A stretch of DNA of 15,060 bases from an uncultured Planctomycetia bacterium (GCA_938003765.1 CALKYE010000272.1:1-15060), one strand, 5' to 3'; positions 1-5,929 are shown, counted from the first letter of the stretch. The notes: generated from the letters alone by a model not told the origin. A program made the numbers and translations.

Positions 1-140
1 GGATCGACGCCCCAGTCGTCGATGCTGTCCGGGGCCGTCGCGGCGAGCGCTGCAGCGGTTCCGACGGGAAGAGAACTGAGCGCTGGGAGCGGAGTGAGCT
101 GGCGCGTGATGGCCGCGCCCGCGAGTTTCGAGAGGTTCAT
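1..140 (-). CDS. Unrecognised protein, N-terminal 46 residues only (runs off left edge)
   Basis: An open frame starts at the ATG at 140 on the minus strand and stays open to the window edge. It begins MNLSKLAGAAITRQLTPL and continues with an Ala/Pro/Thr-rich stretch. A GGA about eight bases upstream of the ATG is a weak ribosome-binding site. The N-terminus is mildly hydrophobic but is not a convincing signal peptide. I recognise no family. It lies on the same strand as the carbonic-anhydrase-like gene, 113 bases downstream of it, so it may have its own promoter. The evidence is only an open frame with a plausible start, so the gene call is moderate and no function is proposed. Confidence 0.45.
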   Translation of the reverse strand, partial: MNLSKLAGAAITRQLTPLPALSSLPVGTAAALAATAPDSIDDWGVD

Positions 141-222
141 CGTGGTTCCAGAGCGATGCGCCGGTGCGAGAGAACGCCGGGCGCACCCAAGCGGCGTTCG
201 CTCACTGATCGGCTCGCTCCGG

Positions 223-243
223 CGCGCGTTGCGCGGACGCGCG
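223..243 (-). terminator. Candidate terminator hairpin after the gamma-carbonic-anhydrase gene
   Basis: A perfect 7-bp inverted repeat, CGCGCGT and ACGCGCG with a 7-base loop, begins 10 bases past the stop codon of the upstream leftward gene. No run of T follows on the minus strand, so an intrinsic terminator is only possible. In DNA this GC-rich, short CG hairpins also arise by chance. Confidence 0.25.
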
Positions 244-253
244 ACTTTGCACG

Positions 254-802
254 CTACGCCGAGGGCTCGAGGCCCTGTTCGCGGCAGGCCGCGCGGGTCA
301 GGCGCGCCAACTCGCGATAGCGCGGCGGCGTGCGGCGCAGGATCGCGAACTCGCGCTCGTTGAGCTCGCGCTTCACCACGCCCGGCACTCCGACCACGAG
401 CGAGCGCGGAGGGATCACTTGCCCCTCGCGCACCAGCGCGCCGGCGGCGATGAGCGAGAACGCGCCCACGCGGGCGCCGTCGAGAACGCGCGCGCCGATG
501 CCGATCAGCACATCGTCCTCGATCACGCAGCCGTGCACGGTCGCGTGATGGCCGATCGAAACGCGCGCGCCGATGGTCACCGGCCACTCGCCCAGCGTTC
601 CGTGCAGCACGGCTCCGTCCTGCACGTTGGAGTCGTCTCCGATGGTGATGCGGTTGACGTCGCCGCGCACCACGGCTGCGTACCAGACCGAGACGCCCCG
701 CCCCAGGCTCACGTCGCCCACGACGACCGCTCCGGGAGCGAGGAAGACCTCTTCGGCGAGCTGCGGCGTCTTGCCGTCGAACGGGAGGATCAGGGGCTTC
801 AT
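254..802 (-). CDS. Gamma-class carbonic anhydrase family protein (left-handed beta-helix)
   Basis: A 182-residue protein of the hexapeptide-repeat, gamma-carbonic-anhydrase-like family; members are typically about 170-180 residues and trimeric. The imperfect hexapeptide coils run from about residue 20 to 150. The three zinc ligands of the family are in place: His67 in AVLHG, and His85 and His90 in GHHATVHG. The likely reaction is hydration of CO2 or a related metal-dependent step in the cytosol; many bacterial homologues (YrdA/PaaY/CaiE-like) are not proven carbonic anhydrases, so activity is inferred. The ATG at 802 is chosen because MKPLILPFDGKTP matches the family N-terminus, GGAAGG lies about ten bases upstream, and the start overlaps the stop of the HxlR gene as ATGA, which suggests translational coupling. 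A longer in-frame extension upstream is non-homologous, low-complexity shadow sequence. Confidence 0.88.
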   Translation of the reverse strand: MKPLILPFDGKTPQLAEEVFLAPGAVVVGDVSLGRGVSVWYAAVVRGDVNRITIGDDSNVQDGAVLHGTLGEWPVTIGARVSIGHHATVHGCVIEDDVLIGIGARVLDGARVGAFSLIAAGALVREGQVIPPRSLVVGVPGVVKRELNEREFAILRRTPPRYRELARLTRAACREQGLEPSA

Positions 803-1167
803 CGCGCCGCCGCCTTCCGTGCGCTGGCGCGCCGCTCGCGCGTGCGCAGACGCTTGCCGACCTGTGCGATCGCCTCGAGCACGGGAAGCAGGTCGCGGCC
901 CAGCGCAGTGAGCTCGTACTCCACCGCGGGGGGCGAGCTCGGCAACACGCGCCGCGTCACGACGCCGCGCAGCTCGAGGTCGCGCAGTCGAGTGGTGAGC
1001 ACCTTGGCGGATACGCCCGGAATGTTGCGGCGCAGGTCGCCGAAGCGCAGCGCGCCCTCGCGCAGGTACCACAGCACCTTGTGCGTCCACGCCCCGGCCA
1101 GGAGCTGCAGACATTGATCGAGCGGACATTCATCCGGACAAGCGCCGGATTCAGAGCGGACTTGCAC
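799..1167 (-). CDS. HxlR-family winged-helix transcriptional regulator
   Basis: A 122-residue protein with the HxlR (DUF24) layout: an N-terminal segment with Cys10, Cys14 and Cys19, then AGAWTHKVLWYL, a winged helix around residues 35-90 with LRFGDLRRNIPGVSAKVLTTRLRDLE as the recognition region, and a basic C-terminal tail. HxlR proteins are dimeric repressors or activators, often sensing electrophiles, quinones or disulfide stress through an N-terminal cysteine; that sensing role is inferred here from the cysteine cluster. The GTG at 1167 is chosen because AAGGGAG lies six bases upstream and the protein then has normal family length. It is divergent from a WrbA-like quinone-reductase gene, a common pairing for this family, and overlaps the carbonic-anhydrase-like gene by four bases. 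Confidence 0.9.
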   Translation of the reverse strand: MQVRSESGACPDECPLDQCLQLLAGAWTHKVLWYLREGALRFGDLRRNIPGVSAKVLTTRLRDLELRGVVTRRVLPSSPPAVEYELTALGRDLLPVLEAIAQVGKRLRTRERRASARKAAAR

Positions 1168-1173
1168 GCGAAA

Positions 1174-1180
1174 CTCCCTT
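1174..1180 (-). promoter_or_regulatory. Ribosome-binding site fixing the GTG start of the HxlR gene
   Basis: On the minus strand this reads AAGGGAG, six bases before the GTG at 1167. It is the main reason for choosing GTG rather than an internal start. Confidence 0.6.
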
Positions 1181-1200
1181 GGTTACCTGAGGGTACCTGG
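1181..1200. promoter_or_regulatory. Candidate HxlR operator: tandem 10-bp repeat GGTTACCTGA/GGGTACCTGG
   Basis: Two adjacent 10-bp units, GGTTACCTGA and GGGTACCTGG, match at 8 of 10 positions. Each has a palindromic core (GGTTACC, GGTACC). They lie one helical turn apart in the 124-base gap between the divergent HxlR and WrbA-like genes, just upstream of the HxlR ribosome-binding site. Autoregulation plus control of the flavoprotein gene is inferred; no binding motif for this particular regulator is known to me. Confidence 0.35.
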
Positions 1201-1291
1201 TTGCCCCAGAGCCTGAGTTGAACGAAGGGTTGGCGCCGTGGCAATGCGCTCACGGCTCCCCCGCACCTCTACCGCCTGCTCCCACACCGCC

Positions 1292-1849
1292 ATGAGCAAG
1301 ATCGCGATCGTCTACCACTCCGGCTACGGACACACCGAACGGCAAGCCCGCGCCGTCGCGGACGGAGCGCGCTCGATCGCCGGCGCAGAGGTCCGACTGA
1401 TCTCGGTGGCGGAGACGGACGGGCTGCGCGCCGAACTCGACGGTTCGGACGCGATCGTGTTCGGATGCCCGACCTACCTGGGGAGTGTCTCGGCCGGCAT
1501 GAAAGCGTTCATGGAGAGCACCTCGCGCACCTGGGCCGCCCAAGGCTGGAAGGACAAGCTGGCCGCGGGCTTCACGAACTCAGGCTCGCCGTCGGGCGAC
1601 AAGTTCAACACGCTGGTCGATCTCGCAGCGTTCGCGGCGCAGCACGGCATGGTGTGGGTGAGTCTCGGTCTGCTGCCGCGCTATCGCGACGAGCAAGGCC
1701 GTGAGATCAACCGCACGGGGTCGTTCCTCGGCGCAACCGCGCAGTCGCCGGGCGTCGACCACGCCAACGAACCGGGGGAAGACGACCTCCAGACGGCGCG
1801 CTTGCTCGGCCGTCGCGTTGCGGAAGCTGCGGCGCGCTGGAGCAAGTAG
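1292..1849 (+). CDS. WrbA-like flavodoxin-fold NAD(P)H:quinone oxidoreductase
   Basis: A 185-residue flavodoxin-fold protein, close to the usual size for WrbA and related FMN-dependent quinone reductases. The FMN phosphate loop is HSGYGHTE (residues 9-16). The isoalloxazine-contact loop is GCPTYLGSVS (58-67), followed by MKAFME, and a second loop is FTNSGSPSGDK (94-104). The likely role is two-electron reduction of quinones in the cytosol, avoiding semiquinone and superoxide formation. The ATG at 1292 is chosen because MSKIAIVYHSGYGHTE is the normal family N-terminus. No clear Shine-Dalgarno precedes it, and a GTG at 1238 would add 18 non-homologous residues. The gene is divergent from an HxlR regulator that probably controls it in response to quinones or electrophiles (inference from context). 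Confidence 0.88.
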   Translation: MSKIAIVYHSGYGHTERQARAVADGARSIAGAEVRLISVAETDGLRAELDGSDAIVFGCPTYLGSVSAGMKAFMESTSRTWAAQGWKDKLAAGFTNSGSPSGDKFNTLVDLAAFAAQHGMVWVSLGLLPRYRDEQGREINRTGSFLGATAQSPGVDHANEPGEDDLQTARLLGRRVAEAAARWSK

Positions 1850-1930
1850 TCGCCGCTGAGTGCTGCGCGCGAGTGGGCGTGCTCTCGGACGGGTCAGCAG
1901 AGCCGCGCGGCGCGAGGGCAGGCCTGGACT

Positions 1931-1949
1931 GTTGCAATCAGTTTGCAAC
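1931..1949. promoter_or_regulatory. Palindromic operator GTTGCAA-N5-TTGCAAC, probable PerR/Fur-family box
   Basis: A perfect inverted repeat, GTTGCAATCAGTTTGCAAC: two 7-bp arms around 5 bases, 19 bp in all, ending 19 bases before the GTG of the Fur-family gene. A 19-bp AT-richer palindrome stands out in this GC-rich region and has the size of a Fur-superfamily box. Its position directly before the regulator gene suggests autoregulation. The link to PerR is inferred from position and geometry. Confidence 0.6.
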
Positions 1950-1968
1950 TGCTCCATAACTGCGGCCC

Positions 1969-2493
1969 GTGGTGCGAACCGCCTCTCGTCCGACCGACGC
2001 GCAGCTCGAGCGCGCTTGCGAAGCGCTCCGCGGGCGCGGTCTGCCCGTCACCGCGCAGCGTCGCGCGTTGCTCGCGGCGTTCCTCCAGCGGACCGACCAC
2101 CCCACCGTCGACGCGCTTCACGCCGACGTGAGTCGTGCGCTGCCGGGCGTCAACCGGGCGACGGTGTACCGCACGCTCGAGACGCTGGTCGAACTCGGCC
2201 TCGCCGGCCGTGTCGCTCAGCACGCCGCCGCCTGTCGCTACGACCCGTGCGTCGAGCGCCATCACCACCTCCTGTGCGAGCGCTGCGGCGCCGTGCAGGA
2301 CGTGTTCAGCGCCGAGCTCGACGCGCTGCGCGTTCCGCAGCCCGCAGCCGGCTTCGTCGCGCGCGAGTTCAGCGTGCTCATCGCGGGGCTGTGCGGGGCG
2401 TGCGCGTCGTCGCGAAGCCCGGCCAGGACGCCGCGTGGCGCGAAGGCGCAGCGACACGGAGCATGCGCGCCGCGAGGCGCAAAGGCACACTAG
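1969..2493 (+). CDS. perR: PerR-type Fur-family peroxide-responsive repressor
   Basis: A 174-residue Fur-superfamily regulator. The winged helix spans about residues 10-85, with recognition helix VNRATVYRTLETL. The dimerisation domain carries metal sites matching Bacillus subtilis PerR by alignment: His44, Asp92, His98, His100 and Asp111 for the regulatory metal, and Cys103/Cys106 plus Cys142/Cys145 for structural zinc. Asp rather than Glu at 111 is the PerR-like choice, so metal-catalysed histidine oxidation by H2O2 is the likely sensing mode. The GTG at 1969 is used; a second GTG follows at once and no good Shine-Dalgarno is seen. The rubrerythrin gene 101 bases downstream is a classic PerR target. 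The 29 residues after the last CxxC are unusual and contain two copies of a PRGAKA motif encoded by a 39-base-period repeat. Confidence 0.88.
   Translation: MVRTASRPTDAQLERACEALRGRGLPVTAQRRALLAAFLQRTDHPTVDALHADVSRALPGVNRATVYRTLETLVELGLAGRVAQHAAACRYDPCVERHHHLLCERCGAVQDVFSAELDALRVPQPAAGFVAREFSVLIAGLCGACASSRSPARTPRGAKAQRHGACAPRGAKAH
2430..2489 (+). repeat. Two direct repeats, 39-base period, coding the PerR C-terminal tail
   Basis: Copies at 2430-2450 and 2469-2489 (21 bases each) match at 17 of 21 positions and are in frame, giving TPRGAKAQ and APRGAKAH. They lie after the conserved Fur fold and run almost to the stop codon, suggesting a repeat duplicated into the gene's 3' end or a short intergenic repeat captured by the reading frame. 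Confidence 0.55.
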
Positions 2494-2579
2494 CGCGCGA
2501 AGCGAGCAAGCTCGGGAACGCGCGCCGCGCACTCGAGCTTCACCGTCAAACTTGTCCGACTGACTTTGATCCCCAAGCG

Positions 2580-2589
2580 AGGAGGTGAT
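2580..2589 (+). promoter_or_regulatory. Perfect Shine-Dalgarno of the rubrerythrin gene
   Basis: AGGAGGTGAT is complementary over ten bases to the canonical 16S rRNA 3' end and lies five bases before the ATG at 2595. It is by far the strongest ribosome-binding site in the window and predicts high translation. Confidence 0.85.
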
Positions 2590-2594
2590 TCACG

Positions 2595-3014
2595 ATGACG
2601 CAACTCAAGGGCTCCAAGACGCACCAGAATCTCAAGGCCGCGTTCGCTGGCGAGAGCCAGGCCAACCGCCGTTATCTCTACTTCGCCAAGGTGGCCGACG
2701 TCGAAGGCTACCCCGAAGTCGCGGGCAACTTCCGCGACACGGCTGAAGGCGAGACCGGCCACGCGCACGGCCATCTGGACTTCCTCAAGAAGGCCGGAGA
2801 CCCGGCGACCGACCTGCCGATCGGCGACACCACGCTCAACCTGAAGGCCGCGATTGCGGGCGAGACGCACGAGTACACCGACATGTACCCGGGCATGGCC
2901 AAGACCGCACGCGCCGAGGGTTTTGCCGAGATCGCCGACTGGTTCGAGACCCTGGCCAAGGCGGAGAAGGCTCACGCTGGCAAGTTCACGAACATGCTGA
3001 ACTCGATCAGCTAG
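2595..3014 (+). CDS. Rubrerythrin, di-iron domain only (no rubredoxin domain)
   Basis: A 139-residue ferritin-like di-iron protein. The four-helix-bundle ligands are visible as Glu20 (AGESQANRRY), Glu53 and His56 (EGETGHAH), Glu90 and Glu93 (AGETHEY), and Glu124 and His127 (EKAH), the asymmetric set of rubrerythrins. Rubrerythrins reduce H2O2 to water in the cytosol. The usual C-terminal rubredoxin domain with two CxxC motifs is absent, and the protein has no cysteine at all, so an outside electron donor is needed. The ATG is fixed by a perfect Shine-Dalgarno. The gene lies between a PerR-type regulator and a GlpC-like Fe-S protein, pointing to PerR control and to that Fe-S protein as a candidate donor (inference). 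A strong hairpin follows the gene. Confidence 0.95.
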   Translation: MTQLKGSKTHQNLKAAFAGESQANRRYLYFAKVADVEGYPEVAGNFRDTAEGETGHAHGHLDFLKKAGDPATDLPIGDTTLNLKAAIAGETHEYTDMYPGMAKTARAEGFAEIADWFETLAKAEKAHAGKFTNMLNSIS

Positions 3015-3039
3015 CACCTGCCGCGTCAGGCAGCACCCG

Positions 3040-3088
3040 GCGACGCCGGCGGGCCCAACCTCGGACGGGCCCCGCCGGCGTCGCTCTA
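3040..3088 (+). terminator. Strong stem-loop after rubrerythrin
   Basis: The left arm at 3040-3056 (GCGACGCCGGCGGGCCC) pairs with the right arm at 3067-3084 across a 10-base loop, 17 bp with a single bulged base. It is followed by TCTATC, only partly T-rich. It begins 25 bases past the rubrerythrin stop. It probably ends or attenuates the rubrerythrin transcript, so the downstream Fe-S gene would be expressed at a lower level or from its own promoter. A smaller CTGCC/GGCAG hairpin precedes it. Confidence 0.7.
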
Positions 3089-3197
3089 TCTCAACGTGCT
3101 CGAGCGGCGCTCGACGCGCTGCGCCGCGACGACGCGCGGCTCGCACGAAGCGGCCCCGCCCCTTGAACCACGCTCCCTGAAGCGCTTGTCTGGCGGC

Positions 3198-4550
3198 ATG
3201 AGCGCGACGCCGATCTCCTACACGCCGACCGACGGACTGTGCTACGACCCCAGCGAGCCCAAGTACTGGGACGCGGGGCTGCTGCGCAAGGAGATCGAGC
3301 GCGCGTTCGATCTGTGCCACGGCTGCCGCATGTGCTTCAAGTACTGCGACAGCTTCCCGGTGATGTTCGACATCATCGACAACGCGCACGGAGGCGACGT
3401 GCGCAAGCTCACCGAGAGCGAGGTGAACCGCGTCGCGGACGCGTGCTTCCAGTGCAAGTTGTGCGACGTCCAGTGCCCCTACACGCCGCGCGACAAGCAC
3501 GAGTTCCAGCTCGACTTCCCCAAGCTGATCCACCGCCACCAGGCCGTGCGCGCGAAGCGGGACGGCGTGAAGCTGCGCGACCGACTGCTCGGAGATCCCG
3601 ACGGGGCCGGCGCGATGGCGCGCCTGAGCTTCGGACTCGTCAACGGTTTGAACAAGAACGCGCTGCACCGTTGGTTCATGGAGAAGCTGCTGGGCGTTCA
3701 CCGCGAGAAGCTCCTGCCGGAGTTCGCCGCGACGACGTTCGAGAAGTGGGCCGACGGGGCCGGTCGCACGAAGACCGCGCCGGGCGCCGAGACGGTGCTC
3801 TTCCCCACCTGCTACGTGCAGAACAACGAGCCGCAGATCGGGCGCGACACGCTCGAGGTGCTCGACAAGAACAAGGTCTCGTGCGCCTGCGTGAAGGGAC
3901 TCGCGTGCTGCGGAATGCCGGCCTGGGAGCACGGCGACCTCGAGACGCTGCGCAAGAACGCCAGACACAACCTCGACCTGCTCATGCCGCACGTCGACAA
4001 GGGCGCGAAGGTGCTGGCGCTCAATCCGACCTGCTCGATGATGATGCGGCGCGAGTATCCCGAGCTGCTCGAAGGCGCCGACCGCGAGCGCGCGAAGAAG
4101 CTGGCCGAAGCCGTGCGCGATCCGAGCGAGCACCTCTGGTCGCTCCGCACCGAGGAGCGCTTCAACACCGACTTCAAGAGCACGCCCGGCGAGAGCGTCG
4201 CCTACCACGCGCCCTGCCACCTGCGCGCGCAGGCGATCGGCTTCCGCGGACGCGACCTGCTGCGCAAGATCCCCGGCGTGACGCCCAAGCTCACCACCGA
4301 GTGCTGCGGGCACGACGGCACGTACGCGATGAAGCTCGAGGGCTTCGAAACCTCCAAGCGCGTCGGCAAGAACGCGTTCGACGGCATGCAGGCCGCCGAG
4401 GCCGAGGTGTGGGCCACCGATTGCCCGCTCGCTGCGATCCAATTCGCGCAGCACGCGGGCCGCAAGCCGCTGCACCCGATGTCGATCCTCGCGCGCGCCT
4501 ATCGCGCCGACGGATTCCCGACCAAGATCGCGCCGCCGAGCGGCGCGTGA
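3198..4550 (+). CDS. GlpC/HdrD-like protein: two 4Fe-4S clusters plus two CCG modules
   Basis: A 450-residue soluble protein of the GlpC / heterodisulfide-reductase-related family. The N-terminal ferredoxin part has two cluster motifs: Cys40-Cys43-Cys46-Cys50 and Cys83-Cys86-Cys89-Cys93-Pro. Two CCG-type modules follow: Cys205, Cys237-Cys238-Gly and Cys279; then Cys340, Cys369-Cys370-Gly and Cys409. In both modules the second Cys of the usual final CxxC is missing (CSMM and CPLA). Relatives carry electrons in anaerobic glycerol-3-phosphate dehydrogenase and HdrD. In many proteobacteria a protein of this type lies next to rubrerythrin, as recalled from family knowledge. An electron-carrier role for rubrerythrin is inferred. 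The ATG at 3198 is chosen because family-like sequence starts there; 34 further upstream residues look non-coding. No Shine-Dalgarno is seen. The gene ends six bases from the convergent cheX. Confidence 0.88.
   Translation: MSATPISYTPTDGLCYDPSEPKYWDAGLLRKEIERAFDLCHGCRMCFKYCDSFPVMFDIIDNAHGGDVRKLTESEVNRVADACFQCKLCDVQCPYTPRDKHEFQLDFPKLIHRHQAVRAKRDGVKLRDRLLGDPDGAGAMARLSFGLVNGLNKNALHRWFMEKLLGVHREKLLPEFAATTFEKWADGAGRTKTAPGAETVLFPTCYVQNNEPQIGRDTLEVLDKNKVSCACVKGLACCGMPAWEHGDLETLRKNARHNLDLLMPHVDKGAKVLALNPTCSMMMRREYPELLEGADRERAKKLAEAVRDPSEHLWSLRTEERFNTDFKSTPGESVAYHAPCHLRAQAIGFRGRDLLRKIPGVTPKLTTECCGHDGTYAMKLEGFETSKRVGKNAFDGMQAAEAEVWATDCPLAAIQFAQHAGRKPLHPMSILARAYRADGFPTKIAPPSGA
4530..4546. terminator. 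Hairpin at the convergent ends of the Fe-S gene and cheX
   Basis: GCGCCGC-CGA-GCGGCGC is a perfect 7-bp stem with a 3-base loop inside the last codons of the rightward gene, just beyond the stop of leftward cheX. Symmetry would let it act in both directions. There is no T tract, so factor-independent termination is uncertain. Confidence 0.35.
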
Positions 4551-4556
4551 CGCCGA

Positions 4557-5090
4557 TCAGGCGACGACGCGGCGCAAGAGCGAGAGCGACACGGTGAAGA
4601 AGCGCTCGCGCATGTCGGTGATGGGCATCTCTTCGAGTTCGAAGTCGACCGAGATGGTGTGCATGCCGCGCGCGTAGTGCACGCCGTAGCTCGCCCCCAT
4701 GATCACCGACGGCACCGAGATGTTCTGCATCTCGAACTCAGTGCCGGTGAGCAGTTCCTTGACCCGCCCCGCGATCATGTTGCCGATCTCGCCGATCGCG
4801 TCCACCGTCTCGGAGTTGACCTGCGTGCACGGCTCCCCCATCAACTTGCTCGCGATGTGCAGCATGGCCTTCTCCGTGAGCGAGATGGCGCAGGTGCCAT
4901 TGGTGCGCCCGACCAGTCCGACCATGACCGAGATGGGCCGCGACGTGCTGAAGAAGCGTGACGCACCCACCGGCGGCGGAACCAGGCCGGTCATCTCCAG
5001 CCCCTCCTTCGTTCCGGTGATGACGGCGTCGAGCAGTGTCGGATCGATCTCGAGGGTTGCGTGATGCGGGGTGGCCTGGGACTGGGACAT
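4557..5090 (-). CDS. cheX: CheX-like chemotaxis/CheY-P phosphatase
   Basis: A 177-residue CheC/CheX/FliY-family protein. The phosphatase signature [DS]xxxExxN-x22-P is complete once: Asp97, Glu101, Asn104 in DAIGEIGNMIAGR, and Pro127 exactly 22 residues on. A single copy with this length matches dimeric CheX better than CheC, which usually has two. It should dephosphorylate a CheY-like receiver in the cytosol. The ATG at 5090 is chosen because MSQSQATPHHATLEID leads straight into the fold; no Shine-Dalgarno is visible. No other chemotaxis or flagellar gene is in the window, so it may serve another two-component response. It is convergent with the Fe-S gene (6-base gap) and 95 bases downstream of the permease gene. 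Confidence 0.85.
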   Translation of the reverse strand: MSQSQATPHHATLEIDPTLLDAVITGTKEGLEMTGLVPPPVGASRFFSTSRPISVMVGLVGRTNGTCAISLTEKAMLHIASKLMGEPCTQVNSETVDAIGEIGNMIAGRVKELLTGTEFEMQNISVPSVIMGASYGVHYARGMHTISVDFELEEMPITDMRERFFTVSLSLLRRVVA

Positions 5091-5185
5091 GGGCGCGGAG
5101 TGGGGTGCCGTTGGGGACAGGAATCCGGTTCCGCCTTTTCGCCCCTTGGCTTGCCAGCCTTGAGCAGCTCGCACCGCGCGCCGCT

Positions 5186-5923
5186 TCAGCGTTGGGCGTC
5201 GCTCACCTGAGCGCAGCAAGGTGGAACATTGTTCTCTCCCTCGCGACCGAGCGGCGCGCCGCCGCGCCATGCAGTCCAGACGCCGAACACGACCATGCCC
5301 GCGGCCGCCGTGCGAGCGAGTCGCGCCCGCCAGCGCTCGTTCAACAACGCGCCGCCGCTGGCCACGGCGACGAGCGCCGGCGCCGTCGCGAGTCCGAACA
5401 CGATCGGACCCACGACGAGCAACGCGCCTCCCTGTGATGCGGACAGCAGCACCGCGGACCACGAGAGCCCGCAGGGCAGGAACCCGCTGATCAAACCGAG
5501 CGCCGGTGCGCTCGCCAACGGCGGCAGAGCTCGCGATGCGCGCCACGCCGCCGCGAACGGCGCCTGAGCCAGCTTCGCGAAGCCCACACTCACGCGCGGC
5601 GCGAAGCCCAGCGTGTGAAGCCCGACCAGCACCATCACGGCGCCCGCGCTCCACGCGAGGATGCGCCGCGCGAGGTGCATGCCATGTCCTTGCGTCGTGT
5701 CGCTCACCTCGGCGCCGACCGCCGCCGCGCCCAGCGCGAAGGCGACCGCGAGCAACACGTAGGCGGCGCACTTGCCGAGCACGTACAGCGCCACGCGCGC
5801 GGCCGCACTCGAGCGCTCCTGCTTGCGCGCGCCGAGAGCCAGCGCGAACGGTCCGCACATGCCCGCACAGTGCGCGGCGCCCGCGAGCGCGAGCACGATC
5901 AAGCTGGAGATGCCGCTGGCCAT
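5186..5923 (-). CDS. TauE/SafE-like (DsbD-related) permease of the cbb3 copper-maturation cluster
   Basis: A 245-residue polytopic membrane protein with about six hydrophobic segments. Two motifs mark the COG2836-type 'sulfite exporter TauE/SafE' group related to the DsbD/CcdA core: AAHCAGMCGP at residues 16-25, near the start of the first helix, and GFLPCGL at 147-153. Cys19, Cys23 and Cys151 could pass electrons or bind copper. Members often sit behind ccoI/ccoS in cbb3 gene clusters, so a role in copper handling or thiol redox for oxidase assembly is inferred; sulfite export is unproven. The gene starts six bases after the ccoG-like stop and is probably cotranscribed. An extra Cys-Cys pair (236-237) near the C-terminus, after the last helix, is not something I recognise from the family. 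Confidence 0.82.
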   Translation of the reverse strand: MASGISSLIVLALAGAAHCAGMCGPFALALGARKQERSSAAARVALYVLGKCAAYVLLAVAFALGAAAVGAEVSDTTQGHGMHLARRILAWSAGAVMVLVGLHTLGFAPRVSVGFAKLAQAPFAAAWRASRALPPLASAPALGLISGFLPCGLSWSAVLLSASQGGALLVVGPIVFGLATAPALVAVASGGALLNERWRARLARTAAAGMVVFGVWTAWRGGAPLGREGENNVPPCCAQVSDAQR

Positions 5924-5929
5924 GAGCGA

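Noticed and set aside
2546..2569. TCAAA-N14-TTTGA before rubrerythrin as a second PerR box
   Set aside because: Arms are only five bases with a long spacer and do not match the GTTGCAA arms upstream of perR. It could be a weak site but the sequence does not support it.
3163..3191. TTGAAC-N17-TTGTCT as a sigma-70 promoter giving a leaderless Fe-S transcript
   Set aside because: The -10 hexamer matches TATAAT at only two of six positions, too weak to call.
2490..4475. A 661-codon open frame on the minus strand
   Set aside because: It is antisense to PerR tail, rubrerythrin and the Fe-S gene, which are clear families. Its product is a low-complexity Ala/Arg/Leu/Val mix, as expected for a shadow frame in GC-rich DNA.
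5091..5185. A riboswitch-like GGCAAGCC/GGCGAAAAGG stretch before cheX
   Set aside because: It has a 4-bp hairpin only, and the conserved core of neither the cyclic-di-GMP nor the fluoride riboswitch could be laid onto it.
5091..5858. N-terminal extension of the cheX frame up to 5858
   Set aside because: The extension is Arg/Gly/Ala-rich and overlaps the permease gene in another frame. The CheX fold starts at the ATG at 5090.
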